From Bacillus alkalicellulosilyticus (GTDB lineage: Bacteria; Bacillota; Bacilli; Bacillales; Bacillaceae_F): DNA of 64,000 nt. Position 1 is the first letter of the stretch. The number at the start of each line of letters is the position of its first letter. The notes below the pieces were generated by a model. That model was not told the DNA's origin and searched no databases. It saw only the letters and a program-made list of their open reading frames with translations. The stretch is from contig NZ_KV917381.1 in assembly GCF_002019795.1 (NCBI RefSeq), forward strand, positions 989,210 through 1,053,209, given 5' to 3'. Below, piece after piece: positions 16,864 to 26,430 of the stretch. A program made the position numbers and the translations under genes.

Positions 16864-17571
16864 ATGGATACAACATCATCCATGCCGATTATTGACCATC
16901 TAGAGGAATTACGAAAGCGAATCATTGTAACGGGCTTGGCGTTCTTTACTTTCTTTATTCTATCTTTCGTCTATGTGAAAGACATTTACCAGTTTCTTAT
17001 AAGAGATGTCGATTATAAACTTACGATTCTAAGTCCAGTCGATGTAATCTGGGCCTATATGATGATTTCGGCAGTTGTGGCACTTACGTTAACAGTGCCA
17101 CTCATTGCCTATCAGCTTTGGAAGTACATTTCACCCGGAATGAAGCCAGCAGAGAAAAGTGCGAGTCTTTTCTATATTCCTGTGTTTCTTCTATTGTTTA
17201 TTCTCGGTTTATGTTTTGGATTTTATATCATCTTTCCGATTGTAATGAATTTTTTATTAACAATGGTCGATGGTCAATTTGAAACGATGTTTACGGTAGA
17301 CCGTTACTTTAAATTTATGTTTTCGTTAACTGTTCCTTTGGCGCTTTTGTTCGAACTCCCTGCAGTAGTTCTGTTTTTAACTAAAATCGGATTGATTACA
17401 CCGAACCTCCTCGTTCGCACGAGAAAGTATGCGTACTTCTTACTCATTGTTATTTCGGTTTTAATTACGCCACCCGATTTTCTCTCCGACGTACTTGTGA
17501 TTATCCCCCTCTTACTTCTTTATGAAGTAAGCATTACCCTCTCACGAATTATCTATCGAAAGATGAATTGA
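16864..17571 (+). CDS. tatC: Sec-independent translocase subunit TatC
   Basis: 235-residue TatC with six membrane segments and the family signature near the N-terminus (MPIIDHLEELRKRI). TatC recognises twin-arginine signals and, with TatA, forms the minimal Gram-positive translocase. It follows tatA by 33 bases with a GGGGGGAGGA site. A strong terminator lies after the gene, marking the likely end of the nitrate-Tat operon. Confidence 0.95.
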   Translation: MDTTSSMPIIDHLEELRKRIIVTGLAFFTFFILSFVYVKDIYQFLIRDVDYKLTILSPVDVIWAYMMISAVVALTLTVPLIAYQLWKYISPGMKPAEKSASLFYIPVFLLLFILGLCFGFYIIFPIVMNFLLTMVDGQFETMFTVDRYFKFMFSLTVPLALLFELPAVVLFLTKIGLITPNLLVRTRKYAYFLLIVISVLITPPDFLSDVLVIIPLLLLYEVSITLSRIIYRKMN

Positions 17572-17581
17572 GATTTATATT

Positions 17582-17617
17582 AAAAGACTAGTCAATGATA
17601 GGTTGACTAGTCTTTAT
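17582..17617 (+). terminator. Terminator after tatC
   Basis: Arms AAAGACTAGTCAA / TTGACTAGTCTTT around a short loop, followed by a T-rich stretch. The 52-bp array begins 15 bases downstream. Confidence 0.8.
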
Positions 17618-17631
17618 ATTTGTTTGCTAGT

Positions 17632-18872
17632 GTAATCGTGCCCATTAAGAGGGGAGAGCAGCCTCTTAAGGGAACGAATAGAAATAATCGTGCCCATTGA
17701 GAGGAGAGAGCAGCCTTTCAAGGAAACGAATAGAAATAATCGTGCCCATTGAGAGGAGAGAGCAGCCTCCAGAGGGAACGAATAGAAATAATCGTGCCCT
17801 TTGAGAGGAGAGAGCAGCCTTTCAAGGGAACGAATAGAAATAATCGTGCCCATTGAGAGGAGAGAGCAGCCTCCCAAGGGAACGAATAGAAATAATCGTG
17901 CCCATTGAGAGGAGAGAGCAGCCTCCCAAGGGAACGAATAGAAATAATCGTGCCCTTTGAGAGGAAAGAGCAGCCTCCAAGGGAACGAATAGAAATAATC
18001 GTGCCCTTTGAGAGGAAAGGGGAGAGTCCCAAGGGAACGAATAGAAATAATCGTGCCCATTGAGAGGAGAGAGGAGCCTCCCGAGGGAACGAATAGAAAT
18101 AATCGTGCCCATTGAGAGGAGAGAGCAGCCTTCCAAGGGAACGAATAGAAATAATCGTGCCCTTTGAGAGGAAAGAGCAGCCTCCAAGGGAACGAATAGA
18201 AATAATCGTGCCCTTTGAGAGGAAAGGGGAGAGTCCCAAGGGAACGAATAGAAATAATCGTGCCCATTGAGAGGAGAGAGCAGCCTCCCAAGGGAACGAA
18301 TAGAAATAATCGTGCCCATTGAGAGGAGAGAGCAGCCTCCAGAGGGAACGAATAGAAATAATCGTGCCCATTGAGAGGAGAGAGCAGCCTTTCAAGGGAA
18401 CGAATAGAAATAATCGTGCCCATTGAGAGGAGAGAGCAGCCTCCCAAGGGAACGAATAGAAATAATCGTGCCCATTGAGAGGAGAGAGCAGCCTCCCAAG
18501 GGAACGAATAGAAATAATCGTGCCCTTTGAGAGGAAAGAGCAGCCTCCAAGGGAACGAATAGAAATAATCGTGCCCTTTGAGAGGAAAGGGGAGAGTCCC
18601 AAGGGAACGAATAGAAATAATCGTGCCCATTGAGAGGAGAGGCAGCCTCCCAAGGGAACGAATAGAAATAATCGTGCCCATTGAGAGGAGAGAGCAGCCT
18701 CCAAGGGAACGAATAGAAATAATCGTGCCCATTGAGAGGAGAGGGGGACCTCCCAAGGGAACGAATAGAAATTATCGTGCCCATTGAGAGGAGAGAGCAG
18801 CCTTTCAAGGGAACGAATAGAAATAATCGTGCCCATTGAGAGGAGAGAGCAGCCTTTCAAGGGAACGAATAA
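17632..18872. repeat. 24-copy tandem array of a 52-bp hairpin repeat
   Basis: The unit begins AATCGTGCCC and ends GGGAACGAATAGAAAT. Copies start at 17641, 17693, 17745, 17797, 17849 and onward (CCC of each unit); five units are 51 bp because of single deletions, giving 24 copies in all. Within each unit CCC(A/T)TT.GAGG pairs with CCTC..AAGGG around an AG-rich loop. Paired changes occur: the first unit reads TTAAGAGG with CCTCTTAA, later ones TTGAGAGG with CCTCCCAA. The array lies between convergent genes (tatC and the NERD gene). Because 52 is not a multiple of 3, long overlapping frames appear on the minus strand but have no coding features. Confidence 0.95.
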
Positions 18873-18910
18873 TATGTTTCTCCTAAACCTAAATTAACAA
18901 TACAACAAAC

Positions 18911-19819
18911 TTATGTGTAATAAGCGCTTCTACCATTATTATTTAAACTGAAGTGCTTGTTTAAAATTCTTCGCATCATTTTCTTGGATTCTATTATTTT
19001 GCACCACTCTCGAATCTTATTCCTAGTTACTTTTTCGTCAGGGAATAAAACTTTAAATTCCTCTACACTGCGTAACACAGCATCATCCACTTTTTCAGTA
19101 GACCTACATTCCTTGCAGACAATTAAATTGTGCTCTAGTTTTGGACCAATAAGTGACCCGCAAGAACGGCATTGGATACCCTTGGTCAATTGGTCAAAAG
19201 TATATTGTGGTAATCGGACATAGGGGGATACATCTAAGTGAAGATCCATCAGTTTTTCAGCTAAGCGTAAATGACGGTTTTCAATGAAGGAATGCTGTTG
19301 CTCTAGTTTTGTAATAAACCGTTTTAATTGGTTAGGAAAAATAATTGGGAGAGTGGTTGGGGCTTGGTATAAGTAAAATTCGGGATTCATAAAAGTAAGG
19401 TTACTTACGATGTGGGTATTATAGCCGAGGTCTTGGAGGAGGCGACGGAACAACGATTCTGTTCTTTTAACTTGAAGTATGGGATTTTTAATTTCTTTGT
19501 GATTTAACATTGACCACCTATCGCCTTCGACCAAATAGTCTCCTTCGAACGTTTTCACCTCAAAAAGATATAAAGTAGATGAAGTAATAAAAAGAGTATC
19601 GATTTCGTAAGTAGTTTGGTGGGTTTCTAGCAAGAGGTTGCATAGGAGAATATTATCTAATTGAGTATTTTGCAGTAAGAGGTCAAGTTGTTTTTCGCCT
19701 TGAAAACCTTTTTCAAGCCGTACAAGAGAAACTTTGTCTTTCTCAGAAAGGGATTTTCTTCGTTGTAATAGCTTTAGAACTTTTAATTCGAGTGGTTCTT
19801 CGCGTGGCTTTAGTATCAT
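18911..19819 (-). CDS. NERD-domain protein with C-terminal zinc ribbon
   Basis: 302-residue soluble protein. A NERD (nuclease-related) domain occupies about residues 35-165, with the restriction-endonuclease-like strand pattern EIDTLFIT...LYLFEVKTFEGDY (Asp, then Glu-x-Lys). A Cys4 cluster follows (CRSCG...CKECR, about 218-240). NERD proteins are thought to act on nucleic acids, but no target is established. It ends 39 bases from the 52-bp array. The ATG is preceded by GGAGGTG. Confidence 0.82.
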   Translation of the reverse strand: MILKPREEPLELKVLKLLQRRKSLSEKDKVSLVRLEKGFQGEKQLDLLLQNTQLDNILLCNLLLETHQTTYEIDTLFITSSTLYLFEVKTFEGDYLVEGDRWSMLNHKEIKNPILQVKRTESLFRRLLQDLGYNTHIVSNLTFMNPEFYLYQAPTTLPIIFPNQLKRFITKLEQQHSFIENRHLRLAEKLMDLHLDVSPYVRLPQYTFDQLTKGIQCRSCGSLIGPKLEHNLIVCKECRSTEKVDDAVLRSVEEFKVLFPDEKVTRNKIREWCKIIESKKMMRRILNKHFSLNNNGRSAYYT

Positions 19820-19982
19820 AAAACACCTCCATTTCAGAATTATCTTTATTATACGTTTTTATCCTTGTAGTTGCCATCCTCAAAAAAAACTAAAAAACAT
19901 CCATGTGGATGGTATTTGGATGTTTACAGAGTGATAAAAAGGTGTTAAAATTTAGTTATCCAATAAAAGGAAGGTGACCTAG

Positions 19983-20357
19983 TTGGCTGAGACAGAGAAA
20001 ATAACAGTTAATATGAATGTTGTTGATTTAGGAAAAGTTGATTTACTCGTGGAACAAGGGTTTTATTCTAACCGTACAGACTTCATAAAAACATCGATTC
20101 GTAATCAACTATCCACTCATGATAAACAAATTGATGTTGTGGTGACGGAAAAATCGTTCTTACTTGGTGTTAGTCGATATGATAGAAAGATGCTTGAAGG
20201 CTTCCTTCAAAAAAATAAGAGAATGGATATTAATGTTGTAGGAATGTTTGTTTTGGATGAGGATGTGGATTTGGAGTTAGCAAGAAAAACCATTAGGTCA
20301 GTAAAGGTCTTTGGGGTGTTTAAAGCGAACGCACAGATAAAGCAATATTTCAGTTAA
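19983..20357 (+). CDS. Ribbon-helix-helix (CopG-like) protein
   Basis: 124-residue protein. Residues 6-50 fit a ribbon-helix-helix DNA-binding domain (ITVNMNVVDLGKVDLLVEQG, then SNRTDFIKTSIRNQL). The C-terminal half carries an unrecognised domain with VVTEKSFLLGVSRYDRKML. No toxin-like partner is adjacent. The start is TTG at 19983, with AAGGAAGGTGA just upstream. Probably a small autoregulator or repressor; target unknown. Confidence 0.7.
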   Translation: MAETEKITVNMNVVDLGKVDLLVEQGFYSNRTDFIKTSIRNQLSTHDKQIDVVVTEKSFLLGVSRYDRKMLEGFLQKNKRMDINVVGMFVLDEDVDLELARKTIRSVKVFGVFKANAQIKQYFS

Positions 20358-20373
20358 CGTGACACTCATTGCT

Positions 20374-20411
20374 AAAAGGGTAGGACAAAAATATTTTTGT
20401 CCTACCCTTTT
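20374..20411. terminator. Bidirectional terminator between convergent genes
   Basis: AAAAGGGTAGGACAAAAATA and TATTTTTGTCCTACCCTTTT form an almost loop-less palindrome with A and T runs on either side. Confidence 0.85.
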
Positions 20412-20414
20412 AAT

Positions 20415-21005
20415 TTAGTCTTTTTTCTGATTCCCCATCAGCCCGAAAAAGAATATCTTTGTGATGTCTTCGGTCAGTGGTAGGATTTTTGAATAAATGT
20501 GTTCCTGTTGAATGTATTCCTTTAGCATTTTGATATAAAACAAAATCGCCTCATTAGATAATGTCGGGTCGATATATCCTTGTTCTTTCCCTTCTTCAAA
20601 CAGATGTAGAAGATAAGGAATTGCTTTTTCTGCATATATTTGTTCTATATGTTTTTCCCCGGCCGAATATTCAGCCATTAAGTAACTATAAAATTCAGTG
20701 TTGATTTGAGTGGATACTTCTTTTTTACTAAAGATGATTTGTTTTGCTTTCTCGGGAAATGGAAGGTCACTGAATACGATTTTTTCAAACTCGCTCGAGG
20801 CCTGATCTACATAATAGATAAATACTTCATGAATCAAGTTATGTTTGCTTTCAAAATAATTGTAAATCGTTACTTGGGAGACATTTGCTTTTTGAGCTAT
20901 TTCTGAAATCGATACTTTTTGAATTCCATATTCCATAAAGAGGGCTAATGCGGCCTCTAGGATATTTGTTTTTTTCTGTTCTCTCCGTCGTTGAAACCCG
21001 TCCAT
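20415..21005 (-). CDS. TetR-family repressor of adjacent ABC exporter
   Basis: 196-residue TetR regulator. The helix-turn-helix lies near the N-terminus (VSISEIAQKANVSQVTIYNY) and the ligand domain follows. It is divergent from the ABC exporter genes at 21174-23671, the usual layout for a repressor of a drug exporter. The start is the ATG at 21005, which has GAGGTG upstream; an earlier in-frame start adds 16 residues without a ribosome site. Confidence 0.87.
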   Translation of the reverse strand: MDGFQRRREQKKTNILEAALALFMEYGIQKVSISEIAQKANVSQVTIYNYFESKHNLIHEVFIYYVDQASSEFEKIVFSDLPFPEKAKQIIFSKKEVSTQINTEFYSYLMAEYSAGEKHIEQIYAEKAIPYLLHLFEEGKEQGYIDPTLSNEAILFYIKMLKEYIQQEHIYSKILPLTEDITKIFFFGLMGNQKKD

Positions 21006-21057
21006 ATTGTTCACCTCAATGTTAAGTGTACTCAAAGTTATGAAATAAAACAAATAT

Positions 21058-21110
21058 TATATTTCAAAAACTATTGCATTAATGTAATTTAATATATATT
21101 ATGAAATATA
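21058..21110. promoter_or_regulatory. Inverted repeat in TetR/ABC divergent promoter
   Basis: TATATTTCA (21058-21066) is repeated inverted as TGAAATATA (21102-21110). Between them TTGCAT (21074) and TATTAT (21097), 17 bases apart, could be the exporter promoter. Candidate operator halves for the TetR protein; motif only. Confidence 0.35.
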
Positions 21111-21173
21111 TAAGTAAAAAAAGTTCATAAATTAATTAAACTGAGAAATAGAACAAAGGGGAGGCTGTAAAAC

Positions 21174-22067
21174 ATGACCATTTTACAAACCGTAAATGTA
21201 ACAAAAACGTTTGGAAAGGTTGCAGCGTTATCTGGTGTGGACATGGAAGTGAACAGTGGAGAAGTATATGGATTTATTGGTCCAAACGGGGCAGGTAAGT
21301 CAACGACTATTCGAATTTTACTTGGAATATTGAAGGCTTCTGGTGGAGAAGCAAAGGTCTTTGGGTTAGATGCTTGGAAGGACGCAGTTGACATTCATAA
21401 ACGGGTAGCGTATGTTCCAGGCGATGTTAATTTATGGCCAAACTTAACTGGCGGAGAAGTCATTGATTTATTTATGAAATTGCGTGGTGCTTCCAATAAA
21501 AAACGTCGGGAGGAATTAATTGAAAGGTTTAATTTTGATCCATCTAAAAAGTGCCGAACATATTCAAAGGGAAACAGGCAAAAGGTAGCTTTAGTCGCTG
21601 CATTTGCTGCTGAAGCAGATTTATATATATTGGATGAACCAACGTCAGGTCTTGATCCATTAATGGAAAAAGTATTTCAAGATTGTGTATTAGAAGCTAA
21701 AAATGAAGGAAAAAGCATATTGCTTTCAAGTCACATTTTATCAGAAGTTGAACGGTTATGTGACCGTGTTGGGATTATCAGACAAGGCAAAATTATTGAA
21801 TCGGGGACGTTACAAGAATTACGACATCTCACGAGAACGAACTTGATAATAGAAACGAAGCAAGCTGTTCCATCACTAGCCGAAGTGAAGGGAGTTCATG
21901 ATATCGTTAAAGGTGAACAATCCCTTTCTTTTCAAGTGGATTCCGAGGAATTGGATGCTGTTATGCGACTTGTTAGCCAATATGGACTCATTAAGCTAGA
22001 AAGTACACCACCTACATTAGAGGATTTGTTTATGCGTCACTATGAGAGTGATAGGGGTGAATCGTAA
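21174..22067 (+). CDS. ABC exporter ATPase
   Basis: 297-residue ATPase of the drug/antibiotic export type. Walker A is GPNGAGKST, the signature is degenerate (YSKGNRQKVAL), Walker B is LYILDEPTSGLDP, and the switch His is in LSSHILSEVE. The C-terminal 80 residues form the extra domain of BcrA-like exporters. GGGGAGG precedes the ATG. Its TAA shares one base with the permease ATG. Confidence 0.9.
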   Translation: MTILQTVNVTKTFGKVAALSGVDMEVNSGEVYGFIGPNGAGKSTTIRILLGILKASGGEAKVFGLDAWKDAVDIHKRVAYVPGDVNLWPNLTGGEVIDLFMKLRGASNKKRREELIERFNFDPSKKCRTYSKGNRQKVALVAAFAAEADLYILDEPTSGLDPLMEKVFQDCVLEAKNEGKSILLSSHILSEVERLCDRVGIIRQGKIIESGTLQELRHLTRTNLIIETKQAVPSLAEVKGVHDIVKGEQSLSFQVDSEELDAVMRLVSQYGLIKLESTPPTLEDLFMRHYESDRGES

Positions 22068-23671
22068 TGTGGAAGCAACTCTTTAATCAAACGGGTATGA
22101 TGACGCAATTTGTGATGCGACGAGATCGCATTCGTCTTCCGATTTGGTTGCTCTCCTTGACCTTATTGACCTTTATCATTACAGTTTCATTTACAAACTT
22201 GTATCAAAATGAACAAGAAAGACAGGCGATTGCGGAAACCATGAAAAATCCTGCTATGACAGCGATGTTAGGACAGGGTTATGGTCTGGATAATTATACA
22301 CTAGGAGCGATGATGGCTCATCAAATGTTGCTTTTTACAGCGATTGCTGTCGCGATTATGTCCATTTTATTAGTTACAAGGCATACAAGAGTAGATGAAG
22401 AGGAAGGTCGGGTTGAACTTGTTCGTTCCCTTCCTGTTGGTAGATTGGCTAATGTGGGCGCAACAATTATTGTTTTCACTGGGGCCAATGTCGTACTTGC
22501 TTTAGTCACGGGGTTTGGGTTATATGCGTTACAAATTGAAAGTATGGATTTAAATGGTTCGCTCCTATATGGAGCTGCTTTAGGAGCAACGGGATTATTT
22601 TTTATGGCAGTCACTGTGTTATTTGCTCAATTATGCGAGAATTCCAGAGGGACCATTGGTTTTTCATTTGCTTTTCTTGGGTTGGCCTATCTTATCCGTG
22701 CTGTAGGTGATGTCAGTCAAGAAACTCTGTCGTGGTTTTCACCTTTAGGTTGGATTATAGGGACTGAAGTGTATGTGACAAATTATTGGTGGCCAATTTG
22801 GTTAACGATCGGTGCTTCACTGGTCCTAATTTTTATAGCATTGTACCTTAATTCTATTCGAGATTTAGAAGCGAGTTTTTTCCGGTCTAAGCCAGGTCGT
22901 ATCCATGCATCTGCCTTGTTGCTGCATCCTATAGGTCTTGCACTTAGGTTGCAACGCACCAGTATTATAGCATGGGCCATTGGTATGGTTGTTTTAGGAG
23001 TCTCTTATGGTTCAGTGTTTGGGGATTTAGAGACCTTTTTTTCTAGTAATGAAGTATTAGTTGAAATGTTGGCTGGGGTTGAAGGTGTTTCCTTAACGGA
23101 ACAGTTTTTGACGATGCTAAGCGCAGTTATTTCAATGATTTGTACGATTCCCGCTTTATTATTCATGCTAAAACTTAAAGGAGAAGAAAAAAGGCAACGA
23201 ACCGAGCATCTCCTTTCCCGAGCAGTTTCTCGTACATCAGTTATAGGGAGTTACTTAGGAATATCGCTCGTCTTTGGAACGTTGATGTTATTGTTTGCGA
23301 TAGTGGGATTGTGGTCTGCTGCTTCAGCGGTAATGAAAGACCCAATATCATTGGGAACGATGCTACAAGCAGGAATAATTTATATTCCGGCTATTGCAGT
23401 GATGGTAGGAATGGCAGTTGTATTTATCGGCTTTTTTCCTCAACTGACAAGTGTAGTATGGATTTACCTTGCGTATTCCTTCTTTGTTGTTTATTTAGGA
23501 AATATGTTACAAATGCCAGAATGGATGGCTAAGCTTTCTCCATTTGGGTATGTTCCTCAACTTCCAGTAGAAGAAATGAATCTAGTCTCCACTTCAATTC
23601 TAGTGATAGTGGCTATCACGCTCATTGTCCTTGGTTGTATCGGATATCAAAAAAGAGATATTGAAGGGTAA
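22067..23671 (+). CDS. ABC exporter permease (TnrB-like polyketide exporter type)
   Basis: 534-residue membrane protein with about twelve hydrophobic segments in two halves, resembling the COG3559-type exporters of polyketide antibiotics. The start overlaps the ATPase stop (TAATG), so translation is coupled. With the TetR repressor it forms an inducible exporter; the substrate cannot be told from sequence. Confidence 0.85.
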   Translation: MWKQLFNQTGMMTQFVMRRDRIRLPIWLLSLTLLTFIITVSFTNLYQNEQERQAIAETMKNPAMTAMLGQGYGLDNYTLGAMMAHQMLLFTAIAVAIMSILLVTRHTRVDEEEGRVELVRSLPVGRLANVGATIIVFTGANVVLALVTGFGLYALQIESMDLNGSLLYGAALGATGLFFMAVTVLFAQLCENSRGTIGFSFAFLGLAYLIRAVGDVSQETLSWFSPLGWIIGTEVYVTNYWWPIWLTIGASLVLIFIALYLNSIRDLEASFFRSKPGRIHASALLLHPIGLALRLQRTSIIAWAIGMVVLGVSYGSVFGDLETFFSSNEVLVEMLAGVEGVSLTEQFLTMLSAVISMICTIPALLFMLKLKGEEKRQRTEHLLSRAVSRTSVIGSYLGISLVFGTLMLLFAIVGLWSAASAVMKDPISLGTMLQAGIIYIPAIAVMVGMAVVFIGFFPQLTSVVWIYLAYSFFVVYLGNMLQMPEWMAKLSPFGYVPQLPVEEMNLVSTSILVIVAITLIVLGCIGYQKRDIEG

Positions 23672-23685
23672 TCATATGGAACCCG

Positions 23686-23723
23686 CCTCTAGTTTTCGTA
23701 CCAAAGATACTAGAGGTTTTTTT
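23686..23723 (+). terminator. Terminator of ABC exporter operon
   Basis: CCTCTAGT/ACTAGAGG arms around a 15-base loop, then seven T. Confidence 0.85.
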
Positions 23724-23837
23724 GTAGTGGTATTATGAAAGTTTAGTATTTTACTTCTAGTAAAACCACTGTATTATAAAAAGAAGAAGGTTGATTTTTA
23801 TATTAAAAATGATTTCTACATGAAGAAAGGAAATGGA

Positions 23838-25112
23838 ATGAATCCTACACCATTTATTTTTACGTTTAACAACTTAGATGTAAAAGAAGTTCCTAATTAT
23901 TATGAGTATGGCTTTGTGATTGAAGGAATTAAAACAAAGCTAGTTGAAGAACTAGGAATTGACTTTACGTTGTATGCGGATGACGAAACATCTGATGAAT
24001 TATTTGAAGTACTAGAAGAAGATATAAAAGATGAGAAGAGAGAGGTTACCTTTATTTCGCACCTGTTTGATGGGTTGGAAACGTCTACGATTTCATCCAA
24101 CCATACTGATAAAAAATTAGAACTTATTGTCAAACCAAGAATCTTAAATTCTCTTTATTACTACTCTACGTATAAAGTAGCACTTGCAAAGGTCACTATA
24201 TTCCAAAATGAGTATCAAAATGAATATAGTTTTGTTCTCGCTGAATCGAATGAGTCAATGGTCACCTTTCTTCAGTATGTCTTACAAAGAAAGCGGGAAT
24301 ACCACAAAAATTATGTGACTGTTTTTACAGATACAGATGATGGGATTGAACGGACAACTGAGAAAATTACAACTCTCGTTTCTCGAGAGGATGTCATTCT
24401 TGAAGAAGGTTTGAAGAAGGAAATTTACCGTTCGATCGACCAATTTTTTAAAGATGACGGCCATTTTTTCACGACGAATCATATTCCTTATAAGCGTGGG
24501 ATTCTTCTGTACGGAAAACCAGGAAACGGGAAAACCACATTAGTGAAGTCGATTGCCACGAGTATTGAGGCGCCCGTCGTCTACTGGCAAATTACAGAAC
24601 ACACATCGAGCTATACAATCCGTGAAGTGTTTAGCTCAATTGCTAAAATGACGCCAATGACGCTTGTGGTTGAAGATATTGATTCAATGCCTAAAGAAGT
24701 TCGTTCAGTATTCTTAAACATTCTCGATGGGTCCACATCAAAAGAAGGAATATTTATCATTGGTACTACGAATTACCCCGAGAAAATAGACCCAGCCCTT
24801 ATTAACCGGTCAGGACGATTTGACCGAGCGTATGAGTTAAAGCTACCTACACTAGAGATGAGGAAAAGTTACTTATTAAGAAAAAAAGTAAACCAGTTTA
24901 TTACGGATGAAGAAGTAGAACGACTCGTAGCTAATACAGAGAGTTTCTCATTTGCTCAGATAAATGAGTTATATACATCAATTGCTCTTCAATGTCATTA
25001 CGAAGGTAAGGTCGACCTAGATGCTATCTGTAAAGATTTACAGAAGGATAATAAAAAAAGCAAAACTTCAAAATGGGATTCAGAGCAGGATTCAAAGGTA
25101 GGTTTCTTCTAA
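23838..25112 (+). CDS. AAA-family ATPase, Bcs1-like core
   Basis: 424-residue ATPase. The N-terminal 190 residues are unrecognised. The AAA core has Walker A GKPGNGKTT (from Gly226), Walker B LTLVVEDIDS, sensor-1 GTTNYPEKIDP and the arginine-finger region NRSGRFDR. Such proteins remodel or unfold partners as ring assemblies. The start is the ATG at 23838, placed seven bases after GAAAGGA; the in-frame ATG at 23820 has no ribosome site. The alditol oxidase-like gene begins 25 bases downstream, so the two may be co-transcribed. Confidence 0.82.
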   Translation: MNPTPFIFTFNNLDVKEVPNYYEYGFVIEGIKTKLVEELGIDFTLYADDETSDELFEVLEEDIKDEKREVTFISHLFDGLETSTISSNHTDKKLELIVKPRILNSLYYYSTYKVALAKVTIFQNEYQNEYSFVLAESNESMVTFLQYVLQRKREYHKNYVTVFTDTDDGIERTTEKITTLVSREDVILEEGLKKEIYRSIDQFFKDDGHFFTTNHIPYKRGILLYGKPGNGKTTLVKSIATSIEAPVVYWQITEHTSSYTIREVFSSIAKMTPMTLVVEDIDSMPKEVRSVFLNILDGSTSKEGIFIIGTTNYPEKIDPALINRSGRFDRAYELKLPTLEMRKSYLLRKKVNQFITDEEVERLVANTESFSFAQINELYTSIALQCHYEGKVDLDAICKDLQKDNKKSKTSKWDSEQDSKVGFF

Positions 25113-25137
25113 AAAATAAATGTAAAGGACTGAGAGG

Positions 25138-26385
25138 ATGACAGAACGGAACTGGGCAGGAAACTATAAATATAATGCGGTCAGGTTACACATGCCTGAA
25201 AAGACAGATCAAATTCAGCAGATTGTGACAAAGAGCAAGACGGTAAAAGTCTTGGGTACTCGTCATTCGTTTAATGGCATTGCAGATACAACAGATGACT
25301 TGATTTCACTTGGAAAACTGAATCAAGTGTTGCAGTTACATCGTGAACGTCAAACCGTTACGGTTGAAGGCGGAATAACTTATAGCGAGCTTGGAAAGTA
25401 TCTTCATCGAAACGGATTTGCGCTGCGAAACATGGCGTCGTTGCCACACATCTCTGTAGCGGGAGCGTGTGCAACGGCAACTCATGGCTCAGGTGACCAA
25501 AATAAGGTACTTTCTAGTTCGGTTCGTGGAATGGAGCTTATAACTGCTGAGGGGGATGTCGTTCAATTTTCGGATGAAGATATGAATAGTGTAGCAGTTG
25601 GGCTTGGTGGTCTTGGGGTAGTTACGAAGGTAACGTTGGATGTCATTCCTACGTTTCAAATGAGACAAGATGTGTATGAAAATCTTCCGCTTGCCACTCT
25701 TCATGATCATCTCAATGCTATTTTTTCGAGTGCCTATAGTGTTAGCTTATTTACAGACTGGAAAGAAGAAATCTTTAATCAAGTGTGGATTAAGCATCAA
25801 CTGACTGATCAAAAAATGTATCATCCTAAAAAAGAATTTTTTGGTGCTAGTCCAGCCTTAGCGAATGTTCATCCTGTTCCAGGACATGCCACGGAAAACT
25901 GTACGGAACAAATGGGAGTTAATGGCCATTGGCATGAGCGCTTGCCACACTTTCGCATGGAGTTCACCCCAAGTAGTGGCAAAGAGTTACAAAGTGAATA
26001 TATCATTCCGCGGAGCCACGCCTATGAAGCACTTTGTTCCTTGGCCCAACTAAAAGAGATAATGGCTCCATTGCTTTATATTTGTGAAGTTCGGAGCATT
26101 GCAGAAGACCAATTATGGATGAGCCCGTGCTATAACCAGGAATCAATTGCAATCCATTTTACATGGAAGGATGATTGGAAATCAGTTCAAAAGTTGTTAC
26201 CAACCATCGAACAACAATTGCAACCGTATCAAGCGCGTCCACATTGGGGGAAGTTATTTACGATGACTCCTCAATATGTTCAATCAGCTTATCCAAGACT
26301 ACCACAGTTTCAGCAATTGCTTCACCAATACGACCCAACAGGAAAGTTTCGTAATGCATTCTTAAATACCTATTTATTTAGCTAA
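25138..26385 (+). CDS. FAD-linked alditol / sugar-lactone oxidase
   Basis: 415-residue flavoprotein of the VAO family, nearest in layout to alditol (xylitol) oxidase and D-arabinono-lactone oxidase. The N-terminal FAD domain has VLGTRHSFNGIADT, whose His corresponds to the covalent flavin site of AldO, then SVAGACATATHGSG and GLGGLGVVTKVTL. The C-terminal ALO domain follows. No signal peptide, so cytoplasmic. It would oxidise a polyol such as xylitol to the aldose with production of H2O2; a catabolic peroxidase-type gene lies 180 bases on, convergent. Substrate uncertain. Confidence 0.82.
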   Translation: MTERNWAGNYKYNAVRLHMPEKTDQIQQIVTKSKTVKVLGTRHSFNGIADTTDDLISLGKLNQVLQLHRERQTVTVEGGITYSELGKYLHRNGFALRNMASLPHISVAGACATATHGSGDQNKVLSSSVRGMELITAEGDVVQFSDEDMNSVAVGLGGLGVVTKVTLDVIPTFQMRQDVYENLPLATLHDHLNAIFSSAYSVSLFTDWKEEIFNQVWIKHQLTDQKMYHPKKEFFGASPALANVHPVPGHATENCTEQMGVNGHWHERLPHFRMEFTPSSGKELQSEYIIPRSHAYEALCSLAQLKEIMAPLLYICEVRSIAEDQLWMSPCYNQESIAIHFTWKDDWKSVQKLLPTIEQQLQPYQARPHWGKLFTMTPQYVQSAYPRLPQFQQLLHQYDPTGKFRNAFLNTYLFS

Positions 26386-26430
26386 TTAGTATAAACAAAA
26401 GGGGCTGGGGCAGAACTAGCTAAAACATCT

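Noticed and set aside
17614-18860. Long overlapping minus-strand reading frames of up to 380 codons
   Set aside because: They arise because a 52-bp repeat passes through all three frames in turn without a stop; no ribosome site or natural protein pattern.
17632-18872. CRISPR array
   Set aside because: Units are continuous 52-bp repeats with no unique spacers between constant repeats, and no cas genes are in the window.
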